Shown: positions 1 through 8,547 of the stretch, piece after piece | Position numbering within the stretch: position 1 is the stretch's first letter | How the letters are laid out: every line of letters begins with the position of its first letter | Origin: Actinomadura livida | Lineage (GTDB): Bacteria > Actinomycetota > Actinomycetes > Streptosporangiales > Streptosporangiaceae | Direction: 5' to 3' | NCBI RefSeq assembly: GCF_014648675.1 | Contig: NZ_BMRO01000002.1 | Location: 185,810-249,809, forward strand | Length of the DNA stretch: 64,000 nt | Program-made: the position numbers and the translations under genes | The notes under the pieces: model-generated | Database searches by the model: none | Told to the model about the DNA's origin: nothing | The model's input: the letters and a program-made list of their open reading frames with translations, nothing else

Positions 1-1228
1 CGCGGGCGGTGACGAGGCGCTGCCGGACGAACCGGTCCAGGACGCCGCGCACCTCGTCCCCGAGCTCCCGCTCGGCGACCCGGCGGCGCGTCACGCCGGT
101 GTCGCCGGTGATGTGGACCAGCCGCAGGAACAGGAGGCGGGCGATGTCGCGCTCGTCCTCGTCCAGGCCGCGGTGGGCCTCCTCCGCGGTGGCGGCGACC
201 GCGTCCGCGATCCCGCCGCTGTCCCGGTAGTCGGCGATCGTCAGCGTCCCGTGCCGGCGCCGCTCCCAGGTCGACAGCAGCGCGTGCGACAGCAGCGGCA
301 GCGTGCCCGTCTCGTGGGCGGCGCCGGGGCGGGCGTCCGGCGCCGGGCTCACCTCGCGCAGCAGCAGGTCGGCCAGCCCGGGTTCGAGCTCCAGCCCGGC
401 CCGCTGCGCCGGCGCCACGATCGCGCGGCGCAGCTCGTCCTCGTTCATGGGCGTGACCACGACCTGGCCCGCCTGCAGCACGCGGGCCAGCCCCGGGTGC
501 CGCAGCGCCCGGCCGTAGAAGTCGGCCCGCAGTGCCATGACCACGGTGGCGGGCAGCTCCAGCAGGGCGGTGACCAGGTCGTCCGCCGCCGCGTCGGAAC
601 GGCCCGCGAAGACGTCCTCGAACTGGTCGACGACGACCACGGCCGTCCCGGCGCCGCACAGCCCGGCCACGTCGTCCGCGTCGATCTCGTCGGCCGTGCG
701 GAGGACGATCCCGGTGTCCTCGCGCAGCGCGGGGACCAGCCCGGCGCGCAGCAGCGACGACTTCCCGGCGCCGGAGGGCCCGACGACGACGATCGCGCCG
801 CCGCCCTCGAGCGCCCGCACGCGTTCGGCCAGCACCGAGGTCAGCGCCTCCCGGCCGAAGTACCACGCGGCGTCCTCGGCCTCGTACCGGGCCAGGCCCC
901 GGTAGGGGACGACCGCCGGGCGCCGTCCCGGGGTCCGGCGGACCCTGCGCAGCGCCTCCAGCCACGCCTCCACTTCCGCGTCGCCGGTCACGCCGCACGC
1001 GCGCAGCAGCGCGGGGAGCCGCGCCGGCTTCAGCGGCGGGAGGTGCCGCCCGGCGAAGTAGTCGCCCGCGCTCGCGTGCGGGATGCCCGCCGCCCGCGCG
1101 ACGTCCCTGACCGTCAGGCCCGCGTGGTCGCGCAGCAGCGTCAGCTCCCGCGCGAAGTCCTGCCGCGTGACGACGCGCCGCGGGTCCGGCGCCTCGGCTC
1201 CGCTCCTGGACGGGTTGCGCAGCACCAT
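1..1228 (-). CDS. HTH-nSTAND1 NTPase, partial (C-terminus beyond left edge)
   Basis: The visible 409 residues begin at an ATG at 1228 and run off the left edge. Residues about 20-60 form an Xre-like helix-turn-helix. A linker leads to the motif PYRGLARYEAEDAAWYFGRE, typical of the entry to nSTAND1 NTPase domains. Walker A (GPSGAGKSS, about residues 149-157) and Walker B (VVVVDQFEDVF, about 197-207) are intact. The following stretch with LRADFYGRA and a C-terminal helical part matches the family. Such actinobacterial proteins usually continue into WD40 or other sensor repeats, which would lie outside the window. Role is probably signal-dependent oligomerising NTPase, in regulation or defence. 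It diverges from another STAND gene at 1488. Function beyond domain class is not known. Confidence 0.85.
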   Translation of the reverse strand, partial: MVLRNPSRSGAEAPDPRRVVTRQDFARELTLLRDHAGLTVRDVARAAGIPHASAGDYFAGRHLPPLKPARLPALLRACGVTGDAEVEAWLEALRRVRRTPGRRPAVVPYRGLARYEAEDAAWYFGREALTSVLAERVRALEGGGAIVVVGPSGAGKSSLLRAGLVPALREDTGIVLRTADEIDADDVAGLCGAGTAVVVVDQFEDVFAGRSDAAADDLVTALLELPATVVMALRADFYGRALRHPGLARVLQAGQVVVTPMNEDELRRAIVAPAQRAGLELEPGLADLLLREVSPAPDARPGAAHETGTLPLLSHALLSTWERRRHGTLTIADYRDSGGIADAVAATAEEAHRGLDEDERDIARLLFLRLVHITGDTGVTRRRVAERELGDEVRGVLDRFVRQRLVTAR

Positions 1229-1262
1229 GTGAACCCCCACGGCCTGAATCGCACGGCGAACC

Positions 1263-1278
1263 GGTGCCGTACGGCACC
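1263..1278. promoter_or_regulatory. 16-bp perfect palindrome between divergent STAND genes
   Basis: GGTGCCGTACGGCACC is a perfect palindrome 35 bp upstream of the minus-strand STAND start. The core GTACGG recurs at 1412-1417 and 1422-1427 as a direct repeat (TGTACGG, three bases, TGTACGG) nearer the plus-strand gene. A second imperfect repeat, GTATGT/ACATAC with inner ATGTGgCACAT, lies at 1306-1325. These are candidate operators for a shared regulator, possibly the HTH domain of the left gene. This is inference from symmetry and position only. Confidence 0.4.
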
Positions 1279-1305
1279 CCGATTCACACACAGGACGGCG
1301 GAGCC

Positions 1306-1325
1306 GTATGTGGCACATGACATAC
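1306..1325. promoter_or_regulatory. Inverted repeat in the divergent STAND intergenic region
   Basis: GTATGT (1306-1311) and ACATAC (1320-1325) form an inverted repeat. It encloses an 11-bp perfect palindrome ATGTGgCACAT at 1308-1318. It lies in the 259-bp divergent spacer and could bind a dimeric regulator. Confidence 0.3.
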
Positions 1326-1487
1326 GTGCGGCCGCTCCCACCGGAATCCGGGTTTCCCCGGAGTGCCTCACGGTGCGTGGCGCCGCGGATCCGCTGCGGG
1401 AACGCCGCGCTGTACGGCCTTGTACGGGTATTGGACGAGCCGTTGTGCGCGCCCAGGCCAGGGGGGTCGGCTGGAAGGGACCCGATC

Positions 1488-4400
1488 ATGACAGGGAGGC
1501 GGGGCCCGGCCATGACACGAGACGCGGCCGCGACACCGGAACCGGCCAGGAGACCAGACCCGGACACGACACCAGAGGCGGCGGCACCGGAGCCGACGGC
1601 GGGGACCCCTGCGACGGCGGGGAAAGGGCCGCCCGCGAACCACTTCCACGGCGCCGTCCACGTCGACGGCGACATCGTCCAGGAGAAGACCGTCCACCTT
1701 CCCCCGCCGCGGTTCGTGCCGCCGGTCCGCCAGCTCCCCGCGGCGCCCCGCGACTTCGTCGGGCGCGAGGAGGAGCTCGCGGCGATGGACGCCGCCCGCG
1801 CCGCGGCCGGGGAGCGCGGCTCGGCGGCCGTCGTGCAGATCCACGGCATGGCCGGCGTCGGCAAGACGTCGCTGGTCCTGCACTGGGCCCACCAGAACGC
1901 CCGCTACTTCGACGACCAGATCTTCCTCGACCTGCACGGGCTGTCCCCGGACGCGGCGTCCCCCGCGCGGGCGCTGTTCCGGCTCCTCGGCGACCTCGGC
2001 CTGGCCGCCTCCGAGATCCCGGGGGACGAGGGGCGCCGCGCCGCGCTCTTCCGCTCCCTGGTCGCCGGCCGCCGCATCCTGGTGGTCCTCGACAACGCCG
2101 CCGGCACCGAGCAGATCCGCCCGCTGATCCCCGGCGGGCGGGGCTGCCTCGTCGTGGTGACCGGGCGCTCCCTCCTGGAGAACCTCGCCGTCGAGTTCGG
2201 CGCGTTCTCCGTCCCCGTCGAGCCGCTCACCATCGCCGACTCCTGGAAGCTCGCGGCGCGGCTGCTCGGCGGCGGGCGCGGCGAGCGCGAGCCGCAGGCG
2301 GTCGCCGCCCTCGCCGAATCGTGCGCGCGGCTGCCGCTGGCCATCCGGATCGCGACGGTCGGCCTGGCCGCCGGGCGCTTCGAGTCCGTCACGTCCCTGG
2401 TCGAGGAGCTGACCGGCGGCGGCAGGCTCGACGTCCTCGCCCTCGACGGCGCCGGGGTCGCCATCCGCACCGCGTTCGACCTGTCCTACGACAGCCTGCA
2501 GCCGCGCGAGCAGGGCGTCTTCCGGATGCTCGGCCTCCTGCACGGCTACGACTTCGGCGCCGAGAGCCTCGCCGCCCTGCTCGCCGTGCCCGTCGAGGAG
2601 GCCCGCAGCCTGCTGGGCCGCCTGGTCCGCAAGCACCTGGTCGAGCCCGGGACGGTCGGGCGGTACCGCCTCCACGAGCTGCTGAGCGAGTACGCCGCCG
2701 AACGCCTCGCCCGCGAGGACGGCGCGGCGGCCGACGCGGCGGCGCGGCGCCTGCTGGACCGGTACCTGGCCCGCGTCCGCGAGGCCGCGGCGGCGATCGC
2801 GCCGTCGGCCGTCGGCCCGGGGTCCGGCGCGGCGGAGGTGTCCCCGCGCAGGGCCGCCTCGTCCCTGGCGTGGTTCGAGGAGGAACGGGCCGCGGTGGTC
2901 GCCATGGCCCGGCGCGCGGCGGAGCGGGGCGAGCCCGCCCTGGCCTACGAGTTCGCCGACGCGCTGTTCCAGCTCCTCCGGCGCGACAAGCACGGCGCCG
3001 ACAACCTGGAGGTCCACCGGCTCGGCCTGGCGGCGGCGCGCGCCGCCGGCGACCGGCACTGGGAGGCGCGGATGCTCGACCAGCTGGCCGTCGTGCACTG
3101 CGACCGCGGCAACCACGACGAGGCCGCCGAGGACGCCAGGGCCGCCTACGAGATCTTCACCGGCCTCGGCGACCACCGGCTGGCCGGCTGGGCGCTGAAC
3201 ACCCGCTCCCGCGCCGAGCGGCAGCGGTGCCGCTACCGGGACGCGCTGCTGTACGGCGAGCACGCGCTGCGAATCCTGACCCACGAAGGCGACCGGCACG
3301 GCGTGGGCCAGGGACTGGAGCAGATCGCGCAGGTGCACTGGAGGCTCGCGCACTACCGGATCGCGCTGGCGCACGCCCGGGAGTCGCTGCGCGTCCACCG
3401 CGAGCTGCACGGCGGAGACGGCGAGGCCGCCGCGCTGGAGATGATCTCCAGGGTCCTGCGCCGCCTGGGCCGGACCGACCGCGCCCTGCACTACGCGCGG
3501 CGGGCCCTCGCCGTCCGCGAGCGCCTCGGCGACCGGCGCGGCCAGGGCGAGGTCCTCGACAGCATGTCCCGCACCCTGCGCCGCAGCGGCCGGCTGCGGG
3601 AGGCCCTCCGCTGCGCCCGGGACTCGGTGCGCATCCGCGAGGACATCGGCGACCTCGCCGGGATGGCGATGAGCCTGATCAGCCTGTCGCGGGTCCTGCA
3701 GACGCTCGGCGACCGGCGCGGCGCGCTGGACGGCGCGAACCGTGCCCTGCGGATCAGCCGCGACATCGGCGACCTGTACCGGGAGGACGAGGCGCTGTCC
3801 GCCATCGCCGCCTTCCACCACGACGCGGGACGCTACGAGGAGGCGATCCGGCACGCGCGGCACGCCCTCGCCATCCGGAGGAGGCTCGGGGACGAGCACG
3901 GGGTCGCCTCGGTCCTCAACCTCATCGCCATGGTGGAGCGGCGGCTCGGCCGGCACGCCGAGGCCCGCCGGGACGCCGAGCGGGCCATGGCCCTGCAGCG
4001 CGCGCTGAAGGACGGCCACGGCCTCGGCAAGACGCTGAACAACCTCGCCGAGATCGAGCGCGGCGCCGGCCGGTACCGCGACGCCCTCGCCCACGCCCGC
4101 GCCGCCCTCGCCATCGGCGTGCGGGCGGGAGGCGGCGGCGGCGAGCGGATCGGGCAGGGCGAGAGCCTCGCCACCATCGCCCGGATCCAGTGCAGGATGG
4201 GCGACCACGAGGAGGCCCTCGCCCACGCGGCCGAGGCGCTGCGGCTCCAGCGCGAGACCGGCGACCGGCCGGGCCAGGGCGTGACGCTGGACGTCTTCGC
4301 CCGCGTCGCCATCCGCACCGGCCGCTACGGCGAGGCCGCCGAGCACGCCGCCGCGTCGCTGCGGATCCGGCGGGAGATCGGCGACCGCCGCGGCAGCGCC

Positions 4401-5996
4401 GAGAGCATCGCCAAGATCGCGCTCGTCCGGTGGCACCAGAGCCGCTACGACGAGGCCCTCGCCCACGCCGAGGAGGCGCTCGCCGTCCAGCGGGAGATCG
4501 GCGACCTCGCGGGGGCGGGGAACTCCCTCTACATCCTCGCCCGGGTCCACGCGCGCACCGCCCGCTACGCCGAGGCCCGCGCGTGCGCCCAGGAATCCCT
4601 GGAGCTCTGCCGGCGGACCGGGGACCGCCCCGGCGCGACCGACGACCTCCTCACCCTCGCGCACATCGACCGCAGGCAGGCCGAGTACGCCCGCGCGCTG
4701 CGCACCGCGCGCACCGTCCTGAAGGCCAAGCGGGCCATGGACGACCGGACCGGCGAGGCGGAGGCCCTCACCCTCATCGGCCGCCTCGAGAACCGGCTGG
4801 GCGGCCACGACGGCGCCCTCCGGCACCTCGCGGAGGCGCTCGCGATCCAGCGCGCGACGGGCGACCGCTACGGCGAGGCGGAGACGCTGGAGACCATCGG
4901 CCGCGTCCGCTGCCGGCTCGCCCAGTACTCCGCCGCCCAGCGCGCGCTCAAGGAGGCGCTGCGCATCGACCGGGCCATCGGGGACCGCGCCGCGGCCGGC
5001 CGGACCCGCACCATGCTCGCCGACGTGTGCCGCCGCCGCGGCGCGCTGAAGGCCGCCGTCAAGCACGCCCGCAAGGCCATCGCGATCCTGCGGGAGATCG
5101 GCGACCTCGACGCGGAGGGCGCCGCCCACACCGCGCTCGCGCGCATCCACCACTCCCTGTCCCAGTACCGCAAGGGCCTGCGGCACGCCGGGATCGCGCT
5201 GCGCATACGCACGGACACCGACGACCGCCAGGGCCAGGCCGAGAGCCTCGACATCCTCTCGCTCAACCACCGCCGGCTGGGCCGCAACGAACTCGCCTCC
5301 GAACTCGCCGAGCGGGCCCTGGCGCTGCACCGGGAGATCGGCGACCGCCGCGGCGAGGCCGACAGCCTCGCCACGCTCGCCCACGCCCGCTGGCGCCTCG
5401 GCGACGAGGACGCGGCCCTCGACGCCGGCCGGGCGGCGCTGCGGATCCGCCGGGAGGCCGCCGACCCGTACGGGGAGGCCGAGATCCTCGACCTGCTCGC
5501 CCGCATCCACCGCCGCGCCGGGCGCTGCTCCGAGGCGCTCGGGCTGGTCACCCAGGCGCTCGCGCTCCGCCGCGAGATCGGCGACCGGCACGGCGAGGCC
5601 GACAGCCTGACCACGCTGGCCCGCCTCCTGCGGCGGCGCGGCGACGCCGGCAAGGCGCTGGACTACGGCCGGCAGGCCCTCGTCGTCCGCCGCGAGATCG
5701 GCGACCGGCGCGGGACGGCCGACACCCTCGACCTCATCGCCCGCGCGCACGCCGACGGCGGCGACCACCGGGAGGCGCGCCGGCACGCCCGGACCGCCCT
5801 GGAGATCCAGGCGGAGATCGGCGACCGGTGGGGGCGCGGCCTGAGCCTGCTGCTGCTCGGCCGGATCCACCTCGGCCTCTCCCGGCCGGACGAGGCGCGG
5901 GAGTACCTGGCCCAGGCGGCCATCGTGTGCGGGAAGACCGGCAACGGGCAGGCCGCCGCGGAGGCGCGGCGGCTCCTGGACGCCCTGCCGGCCTGA
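1488..5996 (+). CDS. NB-ARC STAND NTPase with about 24 TPR-like repeats
   Basis: A 1502-residue protein. The ATG at 1488 is chosen because GGAAGGGA lies 8 bases upstream; an earlier in-frame ATG at 1308 falls in the palindrome-rich promoter area. Residues 1-50 are Pro/Ala/Thr-rich, then comes a short beta-rich motif (HFHGAVHVDGDIVQEK). The NB-ARC core has P-loop GMAGVGKTSL (about 119-128), Walker B LVVLDNA (about 195), a GLPL-like CARLPLAI (about 280) and an MHD-position RLHELLSEYA (about 394). From about residue 517 to the end the protein is a nearly perfect array of 40-residue helical repeats with the consensus G-x-A-x-x-L...A-R-x-x-x-R-L-G-R-Y...A-L-x-I-x-R-E-I-G-D-R. TPR arrays in STAND proteins act as ligand sensors or scaffolds. 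Its role could be signalling, antibiotic regulation or phage defence; the target is unknown. Confidence 0.9.
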   Translation: MTGRRGPAMTRDAAATPEPARRPDPDTTPEAAAPEPTAGTPATAGKGPPANHFHGAVHVDGDIVQEKTVHLPPPRFVPPVRQLPAAPRDFVGREEELAAMDAARAAAGERGSAAVVQIHGMAGVGKTSLVLHWAHQNARYFDDQIFLDLHGLSPDAASPARALFRLLGDLGLAASEIPGDEGRRAALFRSLVAGRRILVVLDNAAGTEQIRPLIPGGRGCLVVVTGRSLLENLAVEFGAFSVPVEPLTIADSWKLAARLLGGGRGEREPQAVAALAESCARLPLAIRIATVGLAAGRFESVTSLVEELTGGGRLDVLALDGAGVAIRTAFDLSYDSLQPREQGVFRMLGLLHGYDFGAESLAALLAVPVEEARSLLGRLVRKHLVEPGTVGRYRLHELLSEYAAERLAREDGAAADAAARRLLDRYLARVREAAAAIAPSAVGPGSGAAEVSPRRAASSLAWFEEERAAVVAMARRAAERGEPALAYEFADALFQLLRRDKHGADNLEVHRLGLAAARAAGDRHWEARMLDQLAVVHCDRGNHDEAAEDARAAYEIFTGLGDHRLAGWALNTRSRAERQRCRYRDALLYGEHALRILTHEGDRHGVGQGLEQIAQVHWRLAHYRIALAHARESLRVHRELHGGDGEAAALEMISRVLRRLGRTDRALHYARRALAVRERLGDRRGQGEVLDSMSRTLRRSGRLREALRCARDSVRIREDIGDLAGMAMSLISLSRVLQTLGDRRGALDGANRALRISRDIGDLYREDEALSAIAAFHHDAGRYEEAIRHARHALAIRRRLGDEHGVASVLNLIAMVERRLGRHAEARRDAERAMALQRALKDGHGLGKTLNNLAEIERGAGRYRDALAHARAALAIGVRAGGGGGERIGQGESLATIARIQCRMGDHEEALAHAAEALRLQRETGDRPGQGVTLDVFARVAIRTGRYGEAAEHAAASLRIRREIGDRRGSAESIAKIALVRWHQSRYDEALAHAEEALAVQREIGDLAGAGNSLYILARVHARTARYAEARACAQESLELCRRTGDRPGATDDLLTLAHIDRRQAEYARALRTARTVLKAKRAMDDRTGEAEALTLIGRLENRLGGHDGALRHLAEALAIQRATGDRYGEAETLETIGRVRCRLAQYSAAQRALKEALRIDRAIGDRAAAGRTRTMLADVCRRRGALKAAVKHARKAIAILREIGDLDAEGAAHTALARIHHSLSQYRKGLRHAGIALRIRTDTDDRQGQAESLDILSLNHRRLGRNELASELAERALALHREIGDRRGEADSLATLAHARWRLGDEDAALDAGRAALRIRREAADPYGEAEILDLLARIHRRAGRCSEALGLVTQALALRREIGDRHGEADSLTTLARLLRRRGDAGKALDYGRQALVVRREIGDRRGTADTLDLIARAHADGGDHREARRHARTALEIQAEIGDRWGRGLSLLLLGRIHLGLSRPDEAREYLAQAAIVCGKTGNGQAAAEARRLLDALPA
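3037..5964 (+). repeat. Array of about 24 tandem 120-bp coding repeats (40-aa TPR units)
   Basis: The sensor half of the STAND gene repeats every 120 bases, for example CGGGAGATCGGCGAC begins at 4371, 4491, 5091 and 5331, and close variants occur at 5571, 5691 and 5811. Almost all units are exactly 40 residues, instead of the canonical 34 of TPRs; this period resembles TPR_12/kinesin-light-chain and LGN-type repeats. Exceptions are an early unit of about 42 and one of about 44 that contains a poly-Gly stretch (about 4126-4145). DNA similarity is highest in the last third, suggesting recent internal duplication. Confidence 0.85.
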
Positions 5997-6174
5997 CGCC
6001 CCGGCCCGCGGGGGCGGTGCCCGGGGCGGGCGGCTCCCGGTGATCCCGCAGGTCGGCGGCGTAGAATGGGGCGGCGAACGTGTTCTGTCGGTGGGTCCGC
6101 CTACCGTCGGGAGCGACGGGGCCCGCCGGTGGCACCCGTCCCAGCGACGATGCCCAGCGAAGGTGACGACCACG

Positions 6175-7146
6175 ATGGCGAACAGCACTCTAGAGCGGGA
6201 CTTCCAGGAACTCGCCGATCCGTACCGGCGGGAGCTGCTGGCGCACTGCTACCGGATGCTCGGCTCCATCCACGACGCCGAGGACCTGGTGCAGGAGACC
6301 TACCTGCGGGCCTGGCGCTCCTACGGGGACTTCGAGGGGCGCTCCTCGCTCCGGACGTGGCTGTACCGCATCGCCACGAACGTGTGCCTGACGGCGATCG
6401 ACCAGCGCGGCAGGCGGCCGATGCCGTCCGGGCTGGGCGCCCCGAGCGACGAGCCCGAGCGGCCCGTCGTCGCCTCGCCCGAGGTGCCCTGGCTGGAACC
6501 CGCCCCCGACACCGTGACCGGCGCGGACGCCGCCGACCCCGCGACCATCGTCGCCGCCAGGGAGAGCACCCGGCTCGCGTTCATCGCCGCGCTGCAGCAC
6601 CTGCCCGCCAAGCAGCGGGTCGTGCTGATCCTGCGGGACGTCCTGAAGTGGCGCGCGGCGGAGGTCGCCGAGCTGCTCGACACCTCCACCGCCGCGGTGA
6701 ACAGCGCGCTGCAGCGGGCGCGGGCGCAGCTGGAGGAGCACGCGCCGGAGCGGGACGCGCTGGTCGAGCCGACCGACCCGGCGCAGCGCGACCTGCTCGA
6801 ACGGTACGCCAAGGCGTTCGAGGACGCCGACATCACCGGCCTCCTCGAGCTGTTCAAGAAGGACGTCGTCTGGGAAATGCCGCCGTACCCCGAGTGGTTC
6901 GTCGGCGCCGACACCGTCGTGCGGCTCATCCTCGCGCAGTGCGGCCCCGCCCCGGGGGACATCCGGATGCTCCCGACCACGGCGAACGCGCAACCCGCGT
7001 TCGGGCTCTACTCGCGCGACGAGGAGGGGGTCCACCGCGCCTACCAGCTCCAGGTGCTCGACGTCACCGAGGACGGCGTCGCGCACGTCTCGGCGTTCTT
7101 CGACCCGAGCCTGTTCCCGCTGTTCGGCCTGGCCGAACGGCTCTGA
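6175..7146 (+). CDS. ECF sigma factor with C-terminal SnoaL-like domain (SigG-type)
   Basis: A 323-residue sigma-70 family protein. Region 2 contains LLAHCYRMLGSIHDAEDLVQ and RAWRSYGDF; region 4 contains RVVLILRDVLKWRAAEVAEL and the helix-turn-helix TSTAAVNSALQRAR. After about residue 205 there is an extra domain (YAKAFEDADITGLLELFKKD...) of the SnoaL/NTF2 fold, as in ECF factors of the mycobacterial SigG type. In such factors the extension replaces or supplements an anti-sigma factor. The start at 6175 has AAGGTGA about 10 bases upstream. No anti-sigma gene is adjacent. The gene sits just upstream of the pca operon, but nothing shows that it transcribes it. Confidence 0.88.
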   Translation: MANSTLERDFQELADPYRRELLAHCYRMLGSIHDAEDLVQETYLRAWRSYGDFEGRSSLRTWLYRIATNVCLTAIDQRGRRPMPSGLGAPSDEPERPVVASPEVPWLEPAPDTVTGADAADPATIVAARESTRLAFIAALQHLPAKQRVVLILRDVLKWRAAEVAELLDTSTAAVNSALQRARAQLEEHAPERDALVEPTDPAQRDLLERYAKAFEDADITGLLELFKKDVVWEMPPYPEWFVGADTVVRLILAQCGPAPGDIRMLPTTANAQPAFGLYSRDEEGVHRAYQLQVLDVTEDGVAHVSAFFDPSLFPLFGLAERL

Positions 7147-7160
7147 TCAGGCGGCTGCCC

Positions 7161-7175
7161 TTCCGCTCAGCGGAA
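7161..7175. promoter_or_regulatory. IclR-type operator in front of the pca operon
   Basis: TTCCGC-TCA-GCGGAA is a perfect 15-bp palindrome 141 bp upstream of pcaH. It resembles the TTCCGC-N3-GCGGAA type of site bound by several IclR-family regulators, and an IclR gene lies inside the same operon at 10949. The pairing is inference. Confidence 0.55.
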
Positions 7176-7315
7176 ACCCGGATGTGCCATCGGCGGCCTC
7201 TCCTGCCATGGTGGGCGGCGGCACCGGGCGGAGCTGCGCGGCGTTCCCGCCCGCGGCCGGCCGGGCACGACACCACAGAGCCGATCGAGCACGTCGCGGC
7301 GGAAGGGAACAGCGC

Positions 7316-7981
7316 ATGACGCATCCTCCATACCTGTCCCCGGGCTACAAGAGCACCGTGCTCCGGGCGCCCGCGCAGGAACTGGTCATGCCGAAGCTCG
7401 GCCCGGACAGCGTCGAGCTGGCCTCGCCGGTCTTCGGGCACCAGGAGCTCGGCCGGCTGGACGAGGACCTCACCGTCCAGCACCCCGGCGAGCCGCTCGG
7501 CGAGCGGATCGTCGTGACCGGCCGGGTGCTCGACGGGCAGGGCCGGCCGGTGCGCGGGACGCTGGTCGAGGTCTGGCAGGCGAACGCGGCCGGCCGCTAC
7601 GCGCACCTCGGCGACATCCACCCCGCGCCGCTCGACCCGAACTTCACCGGCGCCGGGCGGTGCCTCACCGACGACGACGGCCGCTACCGGTTCGTGACGA
7701 TCAAGCCGGGCGCCTACCCGTGGCGCAACCACCACAACGCGTGGCGCCCCGCGCACATCCACTTCTCGGTGTTCGGCACGGCGTTCACGCAGCGGCTGAT
7801 CACCCAGATGTACTTCCCCGGCGACCCGCTGTTCGCCTACGACCCGATCTTCCAGTCGATCCCGGACGAGCGGGCCCGCGAGAAGCTGATCTGCCGCTTC
7901 GACATGGACACCACCGAGCCGGAGTGGGCGCTCGGCTACCAGTGGGACATCGTGCTCGGCGACACCCCGATGGAGGCCTGA
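7316..7981 (+). CDS. pcaH: Protocatechuate 3,4-dioxygenase, beta subunit
   Basis: A 221-residue intradiol dioxygenase subunit. With PcaG it cleaves protocatechuate to 3-carboxy-cis,cis-muconate using non-haem Fe(III). The four iron ligands are in place: Tyr95, Tyr134, His147 and His149, the last two in RPAHIHFS. Their spacing (39, 13, 2) matches the Pseudomonas enzyme. The ATG at 7316 has GGAAGGGA upstream. Its stop overlaps the pcaG start (TGATG), indicating translational coupling. First gene of the pca operon. Confidence 0.97.
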   Translation: MTHPPYLSPGYKSTVLRAPAQELVMPKLGPDSVELASPVFGHQELGRLDEDLTVQHPGEPLGERIVVTGRVLDGQGRPVRGTLVEVWQANAAGRYAHLGDIHPAPLDPNFTGAGRCLTDDDGRYRFVTIKPGAYPWRNHHNAWRPAHIHFSVFGTAFTQRLITQMYFPGDPLFAYDPIFQSIPDERAREKLICRFDMDTTEPEWALGYQWDIVLGDTPMEA

Positions 7982-8547
7982 TGACCACCGCTTCGCACGA
8001 CGGCGCCCCCGGACCCACGCCGTCGCAGACCGTCGGCCCGTTCTTCGGCTACGCGCTGCCGTACGAGACCGGCCCGCGCGTCGTGCCGGGCTGGCGCCCG
8101 GACGCGATCGACGTGCGCGGCCGGGTCCTGGACGGCGCCGGGGAGCCCGTCCCCGACGCGCTGCTGGAGATCTGGCAGGCCGACGAGAGCGGGCGGATCC
8201 CGCGGCGGCCGGGCGGCATCGTCCGGGACGGGCACGACTTCTCCGGGTTCGGCCGGTGCGGCACCGACGCGGACGGCGCCTTCTGGTTCACCACCGTCAA
8301 GCCCGGCGCGGTCGGCGACGGCGCCCCCTGCATCGCCGTCCTGGTCTTCGCCCGGGGCCTGCTCAAGCCCGTCTTCACCCGGCTGTACTTCCCCGAGGAC
8401 GAGACCGCCCACGCCGCCGACCCGCTGCTCGGCGCCGTGCCCGCCGAGCGGCGCGCGACCCTGATCGCCGCGCGCGAGGGGGAGCGGAGGTACCGCTTCG
8501 ACATCCGCCTGCAGGGGGATCGGGAGACGGTCTTCCTTGGCTTCTGA
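7981..8547 (+). CDS. pcaG: Protocatechuate 3,4-dioxygenase, alpha subunit
   Basis: A 188-residue partner of PcaH. It begins with the family motif TPSQTVGPFFGYALPYE and shares the intradiol fold (GRVLDGAGEPVPDALLEIWQ). As usual for alpha subunits it lacks the full set of iron ligands, which the beta subunit supplies. Its ATG overlaps the pcaH stop by one base, and its end overlaps pcaB by 11 bases. Confidence 0.96.
   Translation: MTTASHDGAPGPTPSQTVGPFFGYALPYETGPRVVPGWRPDAIDVRGRVLDGAGEPVPDALLEIWQADESGRIPRRPGGIVRDGHDFSGFGRCGTDADGAFWFTTVKPGAVGDGAPCIAVLVFARGLLKPVFTRLYFPEDETAHAADPLLGAVPAERRATLIAAREGERRYRFDIRLQGDRETVFLGF

Noticed and set aside
1308..1487. N-terminal extension of the NB-ARC protein from ATG 1308
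   Set aside because: No ribosome site, covers palindromic promoter DNA, and the ATG at 1488 has a good GGAAGGGA.
3037..5964. Direct-repeat array considered as CRISPR or mobile repeat
   Set aside because: Period is 120 bp, entirely in frame, and encodes 40-residue helical repeats; no identical short repeats with unique spacers.
113..6188. Very long open reading frames on both strands overlapping the STAND genes
   Set aside because: In DNA of this GC content stop codons are rare in all frames. These frames give low-complexity Arg/Pro/Gly/Ala proteins without domains, while the chosen frames have clear motifs.
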